Of a stretch of 64,000 nt of DNA, positions 17,262-25,353 are shown in pieces. A program made the translations under genes and the position numbers. How positions within the stretch are numbered: the first letter of the stretch is position 1; every line of letters starts with the position of its first letter. The stretch covers positions 1 through 64,000 of the forward strand of contig PCUY01000062.1 in assembly GCA_002787815.1 (NCBI GenBank), given 5' to 3'. The stretch is from Bacteroidetes bacterium CG12_big_fil_rev_8_21_14_0_65_60_17. GTDB taxonomy: Bacteria > Bacteroidota > Rhodothermia > Rhodothermales > UBA10348. The notes beneath the pieces were generated by a model. That model made no database searches, was not told the DNA's origin, and saw only the letters and a program-made list of their open reading frames with translations.

Positions 17262-18413
17262 ATGAAAACGGGGTTTAACCGGATCGTGATCGCATGTGCT
17301 GTCCTGGTGGCAGTCGCTTTGCTGCCGCAGGCGGCAGCAGGCCAGGCGGGCACCTCCGCCGTTGTATTTTTGAAAATCGAGCCGGATAGCCGTGCGGCCG
17401 GGATGGGTAACGCCGGGGTTGCACTCGCGGACAATGCCAGTGCCATTTTCTGGAATCCGGCCGGACTGGCGTTCCAGACCGGTACGGAAGCGGCCATTAC
17501 GCACTCGAACTGGCTGCCGGAGTTCAATGCAGGACTCTTTTACGAGTATCTGACGGCAAAACACCACGTTCCGGGAGTCGGTACGTTCGGTGGACACCTG
17601 ACGTATCTGTTCCTGGGTGAACATGACGGCCGGGATGACCAGAACAATCCTACAGGCACGTTCCGGTCCTACGACCTGGCGACGGGCCTTTCCTATGGCG
17701 TGAAGGTCACCGAGCGCTTCGGTATCGGTACGAGTCTCCGCTTCATTTACTCCAACCTGGCGCCGGGCCAGACCATTGGCGCGGAGCAGACCAAGGCAGG
17801 GGTTGCGACAGCATTTGACCTGGCCGGTCTCTACCGGAGTGGTCAGTTCGGTCTCGGCGGTGAGGCGAAGGGAACCCTTTCACTCGGTTTCAACTTGGCC
17901 AACATGGGGTCGAAGATCAGCTACTCGGACAATGCACAGGCCGATCCCATCCCAACCAACCTGCGGTTGGGCTATGCTTTCAAGGTCGACTTCGATGAGT
18001 TCAATTCCCTGACGTGGGTGACCGACTTCAACAAGGACATGATTTCGTTCTCGGGCGAAGGTGCAGACCGCGAGGCAGATCCGTTCTATGAGGCCATTTT
18101 CTCCTCCTGGAAGTCGGTCAAGGTCCAGACCAATTCGCTGTCCGAGGACGAGGCCGAGTTCAGGAATCTCTCCGTGCTGGATCAGATGACGATTGGCACC
18201 GGTATCGAGTACTGGTACAACAGCCAGTTTGCACTGCGTTCCGGATATTTCTACGAAAACCCGAACAACGGCAACCGCAAGTTCCTGACATTGGGTGCTG
18301 GCGTCCGTGTGAATATTATCGGTGTTGACTTTTCCTATATCTATGCTCTTGAAGAGGACTCACCGCTGTCCAACACAATGCGGTTCTCGTTGTTGGTCGA
18401 CTTCAAGAAATAG
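17262..18413 (+). CDS. porV: T9SS outer-membrane shuttle protein PorV (LptO)
   Basis: A 383-aa FadL-like outer-membrane barrel that carries T9SS cargo from the translocon to PorU. It has a signal peptide (IVIACAVLVAVALLPQAAAGQ). The family block is AGTSAVVFLKIEPDSRAAGMGNAGVALADNASAIFWNPAGLA, seen at about residues 29-71. Strands of a barrel follow and the protein ends in MRFSLLVDFKK. ATG 17262 follows AAAGG at 17256-17260 and sits at the signal peptide; the open frame runs further upstream but lies within porU. Directly downstream of porU, so the two are probably cotranscribed. PorV binds C-terminal signals of cargo. Confidence 0.93.
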   Translation: MKTGFNRIVIACAVLVAVALLPQAAAGQAGTSAVVFLKIEPDSRAAGMGNAGVALADNASAIFWNPAGLAFQTGTEAAITHSNWLPEFNAGLFYEYLTAKHHVPGVGTFGGHLTYLFLGEHDGRDDQNNPTGTFRSYDLATGLSYGVKVTERFGIGTSLRFIYSNLAPGQTIGAEQTKAGVATAFDLAGLYRSGQFGLGGEAKGTLSLGFNLANMGSKISYSDNAQADPIPTNLRLGYAFKVDFDEFNSLTWVTDFNKDMISFSGEGADREADPFYEAIFSSWKSVKVQTNSLSEDEAEFRNLSVLDQMTIGTGIEYWYNSQFALRSGYFYENPNNGNRKFLTLGAGVRVNIIGVDFSYIYALEEDSPLSNTMRFSLLVDFKK

Positions 18414-18416
18414 TGC

Positions 18417-19085
18417 ATGAACAGCACCCTTGTTTCTGGTATGGGGCTGGTCATGATAGCCGTAGGGGTGGGGTTTCTGTACTTGCTCTTCCGGGACAAT
18501 GAGGCCCGATGGCCGCGCGATACAATGGAATGGGTCGGGACCGTGTTGTCGGTCCTGCTGATCGTGTTTGCCATTGCACTGATCGTCCTCTCCAGGCAGC
18601 AGGCGGCGGCGGATGAGATGCAGCGCGAAGTTGCGGCGACGGCGTCGGCATTCCAGGATGTACAACTCGAGGTACCGGCTGAAAATTTCCCATTCCAGCT
18701 ACTGGACACGGGCGAGGCGCGCGACGTGGCATCCTATCGCGGTCAGGTCGTGGTGGTGAACTTCTGGGCTACCTGGTGTGCACCCTGTCTCGAGGAGCTG
18801 CCGGCACTGAACCGACTACAGGCATCATACGCGGACCAGGGACTGCGGGTCATTGCCATTTCAGATGAAGATCCGGCCGAGCTGATGGCCTTCAGGCGAC
18901 GCGTTCCGCTCGACGTCGACACGGCATTCATGCCGTTTGGCACCGATTTGCCAACACCATTCACAGGGGCCTTCGATGTGCGTCCCACGTCGTACATCAT
19001 AGACCGTGACGGGGTCGTGCGGCGGTATCTGCTCGGAAATCGGAACTATGGCTTCTTCGAAAAGGCCATCACTCCCTATCTCTGA
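18417..19085 (+). CDS. TlpA/ResA-like membrane-anchored thioredoxin
   Basis: A 222-aa redox protein with two N-terminal membrane helices (about 8-24 and 41-58) and a thioredoxin fold. VNFWATWCAPCLEELPALN carries the active CxxC. FDVRPTSYIIDRDGVVRRY contains the conserved Pro loop. Such proteins reduce or isomerise disulfides in periplasmic partners, often in cytochrome or secretion-related processes. It starts 3 nt after the porV stop, so transcription with porU-porV is likely. A link to cargo folding in the type IX pathway is plausible but is inference from position only. Confidence 0.87.
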   Translation: MNSTLVSGMGLVMIAVGVGFLYLLFRDNEARWPRDTMEWVGTVLSVLLIVFAIALIVLSRQQAAADEMQREVAATASAFQDVQLEVPAENFPFQLLDTGEARDVASYRGQVVVVNFWATWCAPCLEELPALNRLQASYADQGLRVIAISDEDPAELMAFRRRVPLDVDTAFMPFGTDLPTPFTGAFDVRPTSYIIDRDGVVRRYLLGNRNYGFFEKAITPYL

Positions 19086-19090
19086 CGCAT

Positions 19091-20428
19091 ATGTTCTCCT
19101 GGAACCCCGTTCTGGCCAGTACGCTGCTTCTGCTTGGAGTGGTGTCCTGGGTAGCCGGGTGGAGGCACCTCGGAGCCGTCGGCGCCGTATCTGCGGAAAC
19201 CGTGCGTCGATGGGTGCAGGTCGGGGCTGCCCTGTCAGTTGTCCTGGCCGTGCATGTTGTACCACGCGCTGGAATGCTCTACGTGGCAGCTACGCTTGTA
19301 CCGCTGGTGTCGTTCTACGTGACTACCCGGCTTGGGGGACAACATAGGTGGACGTGGCTCATGGGCGCTGTTCCGGGATCGCTTGCACTGTTGGTATTGT
19401 TGCCGTTCTGTTGGGAGTACACGGGTGACGGGGGGTGGATACCGGGTGTGACGGGAGCCGGTAGTGCGGTCGAGACGTTCCTGCTCAGACGTGCTGTGGG
19501 AATACCTGATGGAGCTGGTATGTATGCGCTGCAGGCCGCGTTCCTGCTGGTGGCGGTCGCAGATCCCATGGCTACCATGGTGGGGCGTCACCGCGGTACC
19601 GCCGAGAAGTCCACATCGGGCAGTATAGGGTTCTTCCTTGTGGCCTCGGTTCTGCTCCTCTCGCTCAATGGTGTGATCGCGCTGCGGTATGGCCTGACGG
19701 ATCTGGATGGATCCATGGCCTGGGCGGGCGTCATTGTCCTGGCCGCTGCCGCTACGTCGGCTGAACGCGTTGTTGCCGGTCGATGGGACGATTTTTCCAT
19801 TGCCATTGTGACGGCTGCGTCGGCGCTTCTTTTTGCCATATTTCCCGACAGCTTCGGGGACCTGTTGATGGCTGCCGTGGTGGGCTCCCTCATGGCATGG
19901 TTGGGTTTCCGTTATGACATGGTTACGCGGCGGGGTGCTACGACGGTGGGACTCCTGACAACGTTCGTATGGTGGATCGGAGGATGGCCCATGGTACTTC
20001 CCGTGCTGCTGACTGCCCTGGTGACACGGGGACGTACGGCTGTTGATCTGCTCTCACTTCACGTCGTTGCCTGGACATCTGCGACGGGTATCGCCTTCTC
20101 CGGTGTTGCCAACACGCCCGGTGTACTCTTTTTCAGTGCTACGCTCGTCTCATCCTGTGCCGCGGCGGCCGCATCCACCAGGCATTCGGTGCCGCAACAG
20201 GCATTTCTGGCGGGAATGATTGTCGCGTCGTCCTGGTGGATGCTTCCTACCGGTGTCGGTCCGGTTGCCATGTTGGTGTTGGTTGTGTCGGGCACGCTCG
20301 GAGCACAGGTGGCTGGCGCCCTGATGCGCCACAGGGGTGAAATGGTGACGATTACAGGCCGGAACTTGATTTGTACTTTTTTCGGCGCGTTCTTGGGGGC
20401 GATTCCAGTCCATTTCATCACCTTCTGA
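19091..20428 (+). CDS. DUF92 / phytol-dolichol kinase-like membrane protein
   Basis: A 445-aa integral membrane protein with about a dozen hydrophobic helices. The first half resembles CTP-dependent polyprenol/phytol kinases (DPMATMVGRHRGTAEKSTSGSIGFF near residue 160: an aspartate, a GR-G and a K-S-GS pattern). The second half resembles DUF92 proteins (WLGFRYDMVTRRGATTVGLLTTFVWWIGG). It may phosphorylate an isoprenoid or other long-chain alcohol using CTP; the exact substrate cannot be called. The two related halves may be a fusion or a duplication. Starts 5 nt after the thioredoxin gene stop and 9 nt before the symporter, so an operon is likely. Confidence 0.6.
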   Translation: MFSWNPVLASTLLLLGVVSWVAGWRHLGAVGAVSAETVRRWVQVGAALSVVLAVHVVPRAGMLYVAATLVPLVSFYVTTRLGGQHRWTWLMGAVPGSLALLVLLPFCWEYTGDGGWIPGVTGAGSAVETFLLRRAVGIPDGAGMYALQAAFLLVAVADPMATMVGRHRGTAEKSTSGSIGFFLVASVLLLSLNGVIALRYGLTDLDGSMAWAGVIVLAAAATSAERVVAGRWDDFSIAIVTAASALLFAIFPDSFGDLLMAAVVGSLMAWLGFRYDMVTRRGATTVGLLTTFVWWIGGWPMVLPVLLTALVTRGRTAVDLLSLHVVAWTSATGIAFSGVANTPGVLFFSATLVSSCAAAAASTRHSVPQQAFLAGMIVASSWWMLPTGVGPVAMLVLVVSGTLGAQVAGALMRHRGEMVTITGRNLICTFFGAFLGAIPVHFITF

Positions 20429-20437
20429 TAATTTCCC

Positions 20438-21739
20438 ATGCCCTGGTATAAAAAACTGCATTGGCAGATCATTATTGGTCTGATTCTCGGCCTCGTATTT
20501 GGTGTTGTTTCGGCCGTGATGGGCTGGGGTGCGTTCACGACGGCATGGATTGCTCCGTTCGGGACGATTTTCATCAACCTGCTGAAGCTGATCGCGGTGC
20601 CGCTCATCCTGGCATCGCTCATCACGGGTGTTACCTCACTGTCCGACCTGAAAAAATTGAGCCGGATTGGTGGGAAGACCATCGCTATTTACATGGGCAC
20701 GACGGTGATTGCGCTGGTAATTGGGCTTACCATCGTGAACGTGATGCAGCCGGGCAAGACCGTACCCCCGGAAATGCGCGAGAAGCTGGAAGCGACCTAT
20801 TCAGGCGATGCATCTGCCCGGACGCTCCTGGCCGATGAAGCCAAGCAGCGTGGACCGCTGCAGCCCATCGTTGATATGGTACCGGAGAACATCGTGGGAG
20901 CGGCAGGAAGCAATCGGAACATGCTCCAGGTGGTTTTTTTCGCCATTTTCGCTGGTATCGGGCTTCTTCTCATTCCAAGAGAGAATGCAGAGCCCATCAT
21001 TTCGTTTTTCAGCAGTTTGAATGACCTGGTCATCAAGCTGGTGGAAATCATCATGATCACGGCGCCCGTAGGTGTTTTCGCCCTGTTGGCCGACACCATA
21101 TCAAGTATTGCAGGAGACAACATTGCGCAGGTACTGGAGCTGCTGGCGGCACTTGGCTACTACATGATTGCCGTCATCCTGGGGTTGTTCCTGCACATGC
21201 TGTTCACCTACTCGGGTATGATCAAGCTGTTTACTCCGAGGACACTCGGGCAGTTTTACCGGGCCATCGGTCCGGCACAGCTGGTGGCTTTTTCCACGTC
21301 ATCGAGTGGCGCTACGCTGCCTGTGACCATGGAACGTTGTGAGAAGGAACTGGGCGTTTCGGAGGAGGTGTCTTCGTTTGTGCTACCGCTTGGCGCGACC
21401 ATAAATATGGATGGAACGGGGCTCTACCAGGCTGTTGCGGCTGTGTTCATTGCGCAGACGTTGGGTATGGGACTGGACCTGGCCGCGCAGCTTACGATTG
21501 TTTTCACGGCGGTACTGGCGTCGATCGGTACGGCAGCCGTGCCGAGTGCCGGTATTGTGATGCTGGTCATCATCCTGGAGGCCGTGGGCGTGCCCAGTGC
21601 AGGAATTGCGCTTATCCTGGGTGTGGACCGCATTCTGGATATGCTTCGCACAGTGACCAATGTGACGGGCGATGCAGCCGTGGCGACGGTGGTGGCCGCG
21701 AGCGAAAACCAGTTGGGCCCCATACAGTCGGCGGCCTGA
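20438..21739 (+). CDS. Dicarboxylate/amino acid:cation symporter (DAACS family)
   Basis: A 433-aa inner-membrane Na+- or H+-coupled transporter of glutamate, aspartate or C4-dicarboxylates. Family signatures are visible: FINLLKLIAVPLILASLITGVTSLSDLKKLSRIGGKT at residues 44-81, the serine-rich hairpin STSSSGATLPVTMERCEKELGVS, LPLGATINMDGTGLYQAVAA, and VPSAGIVMLVIILEAVGVPSAGIALILGVDRILDMLRTVTNVTGD. The last includes the conserved DRxxDMxRTxxNVTGD substrate-binding segment. Full length with no broken motif. Substrate choice among Glu, Asp and succinate cannot be made from sequence. The last gene of the porU-to-symporter run on the plus strand. Confidence 0.93.
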   Translation: MPWYKKLHWQIIIGLILGLVFGVVSAVMGWGAFTTAWIAPFGTIFINLLKLIAVPLILASLITGVTSLSDLKKLSRIGGKTIAIYMGTTVIALVIGLTIVNVMQPGKTVPPEMREKLEATYSGDASARTLLADEAKQRGPLQPIVDMVPENIVGAAGSNRNMLQVVFFAIFAGIGLLLIPRENAEPIISFFSSLNDLVIKLVEIIMITAPVGVFALLADTISSIAGDNIAQVLELLAALGYYMIAVILGLFLHMLFTYSGMIKLFTPRTLGQFYRAIGPAQLVAFSTSSSGATLPVTMERCEKELGVSEEVSSFVLPLGATINMDGTGLYQAVAAVFIAQTLGMGLDLAAQLTIVFTAVLASIGTAAVPSAGIVMLVIILEAVGVPSAGIALILGVDRILDMLRTVTNVTGDAAVATVVAASENQLGPIQSAA

Positions 21740-22009
21740 CGACGAACCGCGAGTGGCTTTGTTGGTCTCAGTTACCTTATCATTTTGAGACAGGCCAGGA
21801 GGAGCGGAGGTGAAATCGCTGTTTTCAGGCGATCGGAAGGGAGTAACTTATTTTTGGCATAATCTTGGATAAGGCACTGTGCAGTTCATTGCTGTGTTGC
21901 TGCCTCTCCGCAGCTTTGTACCTCCTGGAGAACGGTCGGGCAGGGCCCGCTGAAAGCGGGCCCTGCCGACTCTCCCTCATTCCGGGAGCTGCAAAAAGCG
22001 GAAGGATAC
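21740..22009. other. Intergenic region with one strong hairpin
   Basis: No credible gene in these 270 bases. A long hairpin at 21927-21975 (GTCGGG-CAGGGCCCGCT, loop GAA, AGCGGGCCCTGCCGAC; one bulged G, extended by GGAGA/TCTCC) has no T-run on either side, so it is not a textbook terminator. A TATTTTTG at 21849-21856 matches the Bacteroidota -7 element TAnnTTTG on the plus strand, but I see no good -33 TTTG, so the promoter call is weak. Confidence 0.45.
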
Positions 22010-22054
22010 AAAAAGCCCCGGGCAACGTCATGTCTCCATGATGCCACACGGGGC
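22010..22054 (-). terminator. Rho-independent terminator of tRNA-Arg
   Basis: On the minus strand GCCCCG...CGGGGC (22054-22049 with 22020-22015), extended inward by TCATG/CATGA, is followed by five Ts (22014-22010). It begins 3 bases after the tRNA 3' end. Confidence 0.75.
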
Positions 22055-22057
22055 GAG

Positions 22058-22131
22058 CGCGCTTGGGAGGATTCGAACCCCCGACCTTTGGAACCGGAAT
22101 CCAACGCTCTATCCAACTGAGCTACAAGCGC
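22058..22131 (-). tRNA. tRNA-Arg (anticodon CCG)
   Basis: The minus strand folds into a full cloverleaf. The acceptor is GCGCTTG/CAAGCGC, the D stem GCTC/GAGC. The anticodon stem is TTGGA/TCCAA around the loop TTCCGGT with CCG at positions 34-36, and the T arm is GGGGG-TTCGAAT-CCTCC. Discriminator G; no encoded CCA. It reads CGG arginine codons. A terminator follows at once. Confidence 0.95.
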
Positions 22132-22237
22132 GAAGAGAGGCAATATAGCGATGAATGCCCGCAGACGGCAACAGCCGTCCCTGGGTCGGGCCCACATTAC
22201 AGAAACTTTAATACGCTGTGAGCCTCCGGCAGCATCC

Positions 22238-23026
22238 ATGACCGACACCGCACTCATACAGCAGTTCAAGGTAGATCCATCCAGAGGGTACGCCGCTCTG
22301 CTGGACCACTACACACCCATCATTCTGCGCATGATCCGGCGATTCCTCAGCGACCCGGACGAGGTCATGGAGACCTATACCGCCATCTGCGAGCGTCTTC
22401 AGAACGAAAATTTCAAAGCACTCAGAGAGTTCCGCATCAACAGTGAACTTACTCCATGGTTGAGCGTCGTCGTGGCCAATGCATGCCGCGACCGTTTTCG
22501 CAAGAATCGGGCAACGTCCACGCCCCGATCCGTTCTGGACCAGCTCACGGAGCGAGAACAGAAAGTATTCAAGTACTACTATCAGGATCACATTCCCCAG
22601 TCGGAAATCCCCGATATCATCCACGGCCAGAATCAGCTGACGTGCACCAGTGTGGACGTGAACCAGGCCATTACCAAGATCGACTCGCTGCTGTCTATCA
22701 ACAAGCGGTGGCACCTTTTGGCGGCACTGCGCGCGAACAAACCGGCGGTATCGCTGGAAGACCTGGAGGCGGTCGGTCTGTCTCCTGTTTCCGACATGGA
22801 GCGACCGGACAACGTAAAAGACGACGAAGAGCGGGTGACGAGGCTGAATCTGGCCGTCGAAGAACTGGATCCGGAAGACCAACTCCTCATTCTGCTCCGG
22901 TTTGACCACGGAATGCGCGCCGAACAAATTGCGAAGGTCATGCATTACGAGAACCACAAGTATGTGTATACTCGTCTTCGAACCATCGTGAACCGGCTGC
23001 GTCGCTCCATGACTCCCGTGTCATAG
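22238..23026 (+). CDS. Sigma-70/ECF-like RNA polymerase sigma factor with an extra HTH region
   Basis: This 262-aa protein starts with a sigma-2-like segment (residues 6-92: ALLDHYTPIILRMIRRFL ... LTPWLSVVVANACRDRFRK). It ends with a sigma-4-like HTH (LDPEDQLLILLRFDHGMRAEQIAKVM, about 209-255). A second, similar helix-turn-helix segment lies in the middle (LDQLTEREQKVFKYYYQDHIPQSEIPDII, about 100-128). Ordinary ECF sigmas are about 190 aa with a single sigma-4. ATG 22238 is chosen because the sigma-2 helix starts there; upstream codons run into the tRNA region. No anti-sigma gene is adjacent. It may be an atypical ECF regulator; target promoters unknown. Confidence 0.7.
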   Translation: MTDTALIQQFKVDPSRGYAALLDHYTPIILRMIRRFLSDPDEVMETYTAICERLQNENFKALREFRINSELTPWLSVVVANACRDRFRKNRATSTPRSVLDQLTEREQKVFKYYYQDHIPQSEIPDIIHGQNQLTCTSVDVNQAITKIDSLLSINKRWHLLAALRANKPAVSLEDLEAVGLSPVSDMERPDNVKDDEERVTRLNLAVEELDPEDQLLILLRFDHGMRAEQIAKVMHYENHKYVYTRLRTIVNRLRRSMTPVS

Positions 23027-23053
23027 GCCAGCCCCAACCCGAGCACAGAACCA

Positions 23054-24007
23054 TTGTTGTCCTTTCCCCTTGACGGACGCCTGGAGCGGGCCGCGCTCAA
23101 TCCGCTTCTTGCGGCAGTACTGGGGCTCCTGGTGGCATTCGTCCTGTTCCAGGGCATCAGCACCCTGGTTGCGTTCGGTCTCATTCTGATCTGGCACGCG
23201 GTGCCTCTTTCCGAGCTCGTGGCGGACATGCCTGCGGTGCTTGAAACGCATGCTGCAGACCTGATTGTAGCCAATACGGTGGGCCAGGTGTTTGGTCTTC
23301 TCGTTCCATCCATTCTATTTGCCCGGCTACACAGTTCGGCGTGGCCGGGCATGTTGCGTGTCCGCCGCGCGCCGGTCGTGTTTACCATCGTCTCGGTAGT
23401 TGCCCTGCTGGCGCTCATACCTCTTGTCCAGGCGCTTGGTGCGTGGGCCGATTCGTGGCCGTGGCCGGAATCCATCCGCCACTTTGAGCAGGGTCAGATG
23501 GATTTGATTGAGCGTATTCTGTTACAGGATTTCCCGCTCGTCTTTTCGATTTCCATGCTGGCCTTGACGCCGGCCATCTGTGAGGAATTCCTGTTCCGGG
23601 GGTATGTACAGCGCCAGGCCGAGCGGTCACTGGGTGCATTGCACGGTGTGCTTTTTTCAGGTATCGTATTCGGGCTCTATCACCTGCGGCTGACCCAGGC
23701 ACTTGCACTCTCGGTGCTTGGTATCTACCTGGCCTGGATTACGTGGCGGTCGGGCAGTATTCTGCCGGCGATTTTGGTACACCTCGTGAATAATGCGCTT
23801 GCCGCCGTGCTCGGAAAGCTGTCGGCAGTCGGAGATCTGGAGGTGGACCTGGAAACCTTTCAGGTGCCATGGCCTATAGTTGCGGGAGGGGTGGCTGTAT
23901 TTGCCCTGCTCGTGATCGTCATGAATCGCGTTGCCGGCAGTCCCGTTTCCGAAGACGATGTCCCATCCGACAGGCTGCCTGCGCAGCCGGAGCAGCCGAA
24001 TGAGTGA
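23054..24007 (+). CDS. CPBP/CAAX-family intramembrane metalloprotease
   Basis: A 317-aa integral membrane protein with about eight hydrophobic helices. The ABI/CPBP motifs are intact: CEEFLFRGYVQRQ (EExxxR), FGLYHLR and HLVNNAL, which coordinate the metal in Rce1-like proteases. These enzymes cleave membrane-embedded or prenylated peptides, or process bacteriocins and signalling peptides; the target here is unknown. No ATG lies near the start. TTG 23054 (or 23057) gives a hydrophobic first helix at residues 18-45. The stop overlaps the DUF2007 gene by 8 nt, and cdsA follows. Confidence 0.85.
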   Translation: MLSFPLDGRLERAALNPLLAAVLGLLVAFVLFQGISTLVAFGLILIWHAVPLSELVADMPAVLETHAADLIVANTVGQVFGLLVPSILFARLHSSAWPGMLRVRRAPVVFTIVSVVALLALIPLVQALGAWADSWPWPESIRHFEQGQMDLIERILLQDFPLVFSISMLALTPAICEEFLFRGYVQRQAERSLGALHGVLFSGIVFGLYHLRLTQALALSVLGIYLAWITWRSGSILPAILVHLVNNALAAVLGKLSAVGDLEVDLETFQVPWPIVAGGVAVFALLVIVMNRVAGSPVSEDDVPSDRLPAQPEQPNE

Positions 24008-24299
24008 ACAACGACGACGCGATGGTTGGGTATCCGTGTTTTCGACCGGCACGGATTACGAGGCCGAATTGGTTCAGAGCCGTCTGCGCGATGCGGGCAT
24101 GGAACCTGTCATCCATTCCAACCGGGATCATGCGTACAACCTGAACGTCGGGACGATGTCGACGGTGAACGTCATGGTTGCTCCGGACGAGGAGCAGCAG
24201 GCACGTGAGCTTCTGGCATCGCATCCGTTTTCTGACGAGGAACTGACGAATATGGCCCTTCGATCCGATCCCGACCGCCCTCCCGACAGCACACCGTGA
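24000..24299 (+). CDS. DUF2007-domain small protein
   Basis: A 99-aa cytoplasmic protein of the DUF2007 (putative signal-transducing) family. WVSVFSTGTDYEAELVQSRLRDAGMEPVI and a following VNVMVAPDEEQQARELLASH show the beta-alpha-beta-beta-alpha pattern of this GlnB-like fold. The role of the family is not established. ATG 24000 overlaps the end of the CPBP gene, and the stop overlaps the GTG start of cdsA (GTGA), so the three are translationally coupled. Confidence 0.8.
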   Translation: MSEQRRRDGWVSVFSTGTDYEAELVQSRLRDAGMEPVIHSNRDHAYNLNVGTMSTVNVMVAPDEEQQARELLASHPFSDEELTNMALRSDPDRPPDSTP

Positions 24300-25117
24300 T
24301 TCCGTCCGGCATGAAGCGTGTGGCAACGGCCATTCTGGGGGGCGCGGGCATGGTGCTCAGTCTCTGGTTGGGACCCCTCTGGTTCTGGATCGTAGTGATG
24401 GCGGTGGCGCTTATTGCCCAATATGAGTTGCTGCACATGCTCCGCCTGCGGGACATGCCTGTGGATTATGTGGTTGCGATCGTAGCCGGGTTCTTCGTCA
24501 TGCTGCACGTGGTCTGGGCGTACTGGTATGCAGGCCTCGGTGTCGTATTCCTGTTTTACATTCTTCAACTGCAGTCCAGGGGAAGCGAGAAAAGACCGAT
24601 GGAACGCCTGGCGGGTTTTACGCTGTCACTGCTCTGGCCGGTGGCAGGGCTGTCGTTTCTTGCCGGTATGTATGTGCAGCTTCACGCTGCCAGTGGCCGT
24701 CAGGTTGCCTTTCCGTTGATGTTGGTGCTGCTGCTTCTCGTCTGGGCGTCAGATTCTGGTGCATATTATGCCGGCAGGGCCCTGGGGCGCCACAAACTTG
24801 CACCAGCTGTATCACCGGGAAAGACGTGGGAGGGGGCGGCTGGAGGGCTTGTTGCTGCCCTGGGTATAGCCTGGGCGGCGGTTTCGTATGGTCCGCTTGA
24901 GATTCCGATGTACCACGCCTTGGCTCTCGCGCTGATAGCCGCCACGGTAGGTCCGGTGGGTGACCTGCTCGAGAGCCTGTTCAAGCGCAGTGCCCGGATA
25001 AAGGATTCAGGGACCTGGCTTCCCGGGCATGGCGGATTCCTGGACAGATTCGATGCGCTCATTCTCGTTGCGCCGGCATATTGGATCTACTGGAACGTGA
25101 TGAATATCATGCCGTAG
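24296..25117 (+). CDS. cdsA: Phosphatidate cytidylyltransferase (CDP-diacylglycerol synthase)
   Basis: A 273-aa membrane enzyme that makes CDP-diacylglycerol from CTP and phosphatidate, the branch point of phospholipid synthesis. It has about seven or eight helices. The C-terminal signature is SPGKTWEGAAGGLVAA ... GDLLESLFKRSARIKDSG, followed by LPGHGGFLDRFDALI, the conserved GGxxDRxD end. The GTG at 24296 overlaps the DUF2007 stop; an ATG at 24311 is an equal alternative. Full length and intact. Confidence 0.93.
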   Translation: MIPSGMKRVATAILGGAGMVLSLWLGPLWFWIVVMAVALIAQYELLHMLRLRDMPVDYVVAIVAGFFVMLHVVWAYWYAGLGVVFLFYILQLQSRGSEKRPMERLAGFTLSLLWPVAGLSFLAGMYVQLHAASGRQVAFPLMLVLLLLVWASDSGAYYAGRALGRHKLAPAVSPGKTWEGAAGGLVAALGIAWAAVSYGPLEIPMYHALALALIAATVGPVGDLLESLFKRSARIKDSGTWLPGHGGFLDRFDALILVAPAYWIYWNVMNIMP

Positions 25118-25146
25118 ACATGGCTTGAACAGTTTTCAGGTCTGCC

Positions 25147-25353
25147 ATGGGCTTGTTTGGTCCCTCAAAAAGGAGTCGATACCGCCGATTCTCCTATGAA
25201 CCCCGGTATTATGATCCGGAACGGGAAGAACGTCTCTCCCGCCGGATGAACGTCATGTCACGTACGCGTCGTCGTCGCAGCCCGGCGGGAATCATCTATT
25301 TCGGCCTGTTGCTTGCATTTGCCATCTGGATCTATCAGAGTATCAGCGTGTGA
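25147..25353 (+). CDS. Small single-helix membrane protein, unknown function
   Basis: A 68-aa protein with a very basic and tyrosine-rich N-terminal half (KRSRYRRFSYEPRYYDPERE, then RTRRRR) and one membrane helix (GIIYFGLLLAFAIWIYQSI) at the C-terminus. This suggests an inner-membrane protein with its basic tail in the cytoplasm. No family recognised. The stop overlaps the GTG start of mutL (GTGA), and the frame is tightly packed between cdsA and mutL, supporting a real gene. Confidence 0.7.
   Translation: MGLFGPSKRSRYRRFSYEPRYYDPEREERLSRRMNVMSRTRRRRSPAGIIYFGLLLAFAIWIYQSISV

Noticed and set aside
22151-22237. An extended N-terminus for the sigma factor
   Set aside because: The conserved helix starts at 22238; the extension lies beside the tRNA gene and is not motif-bearing.
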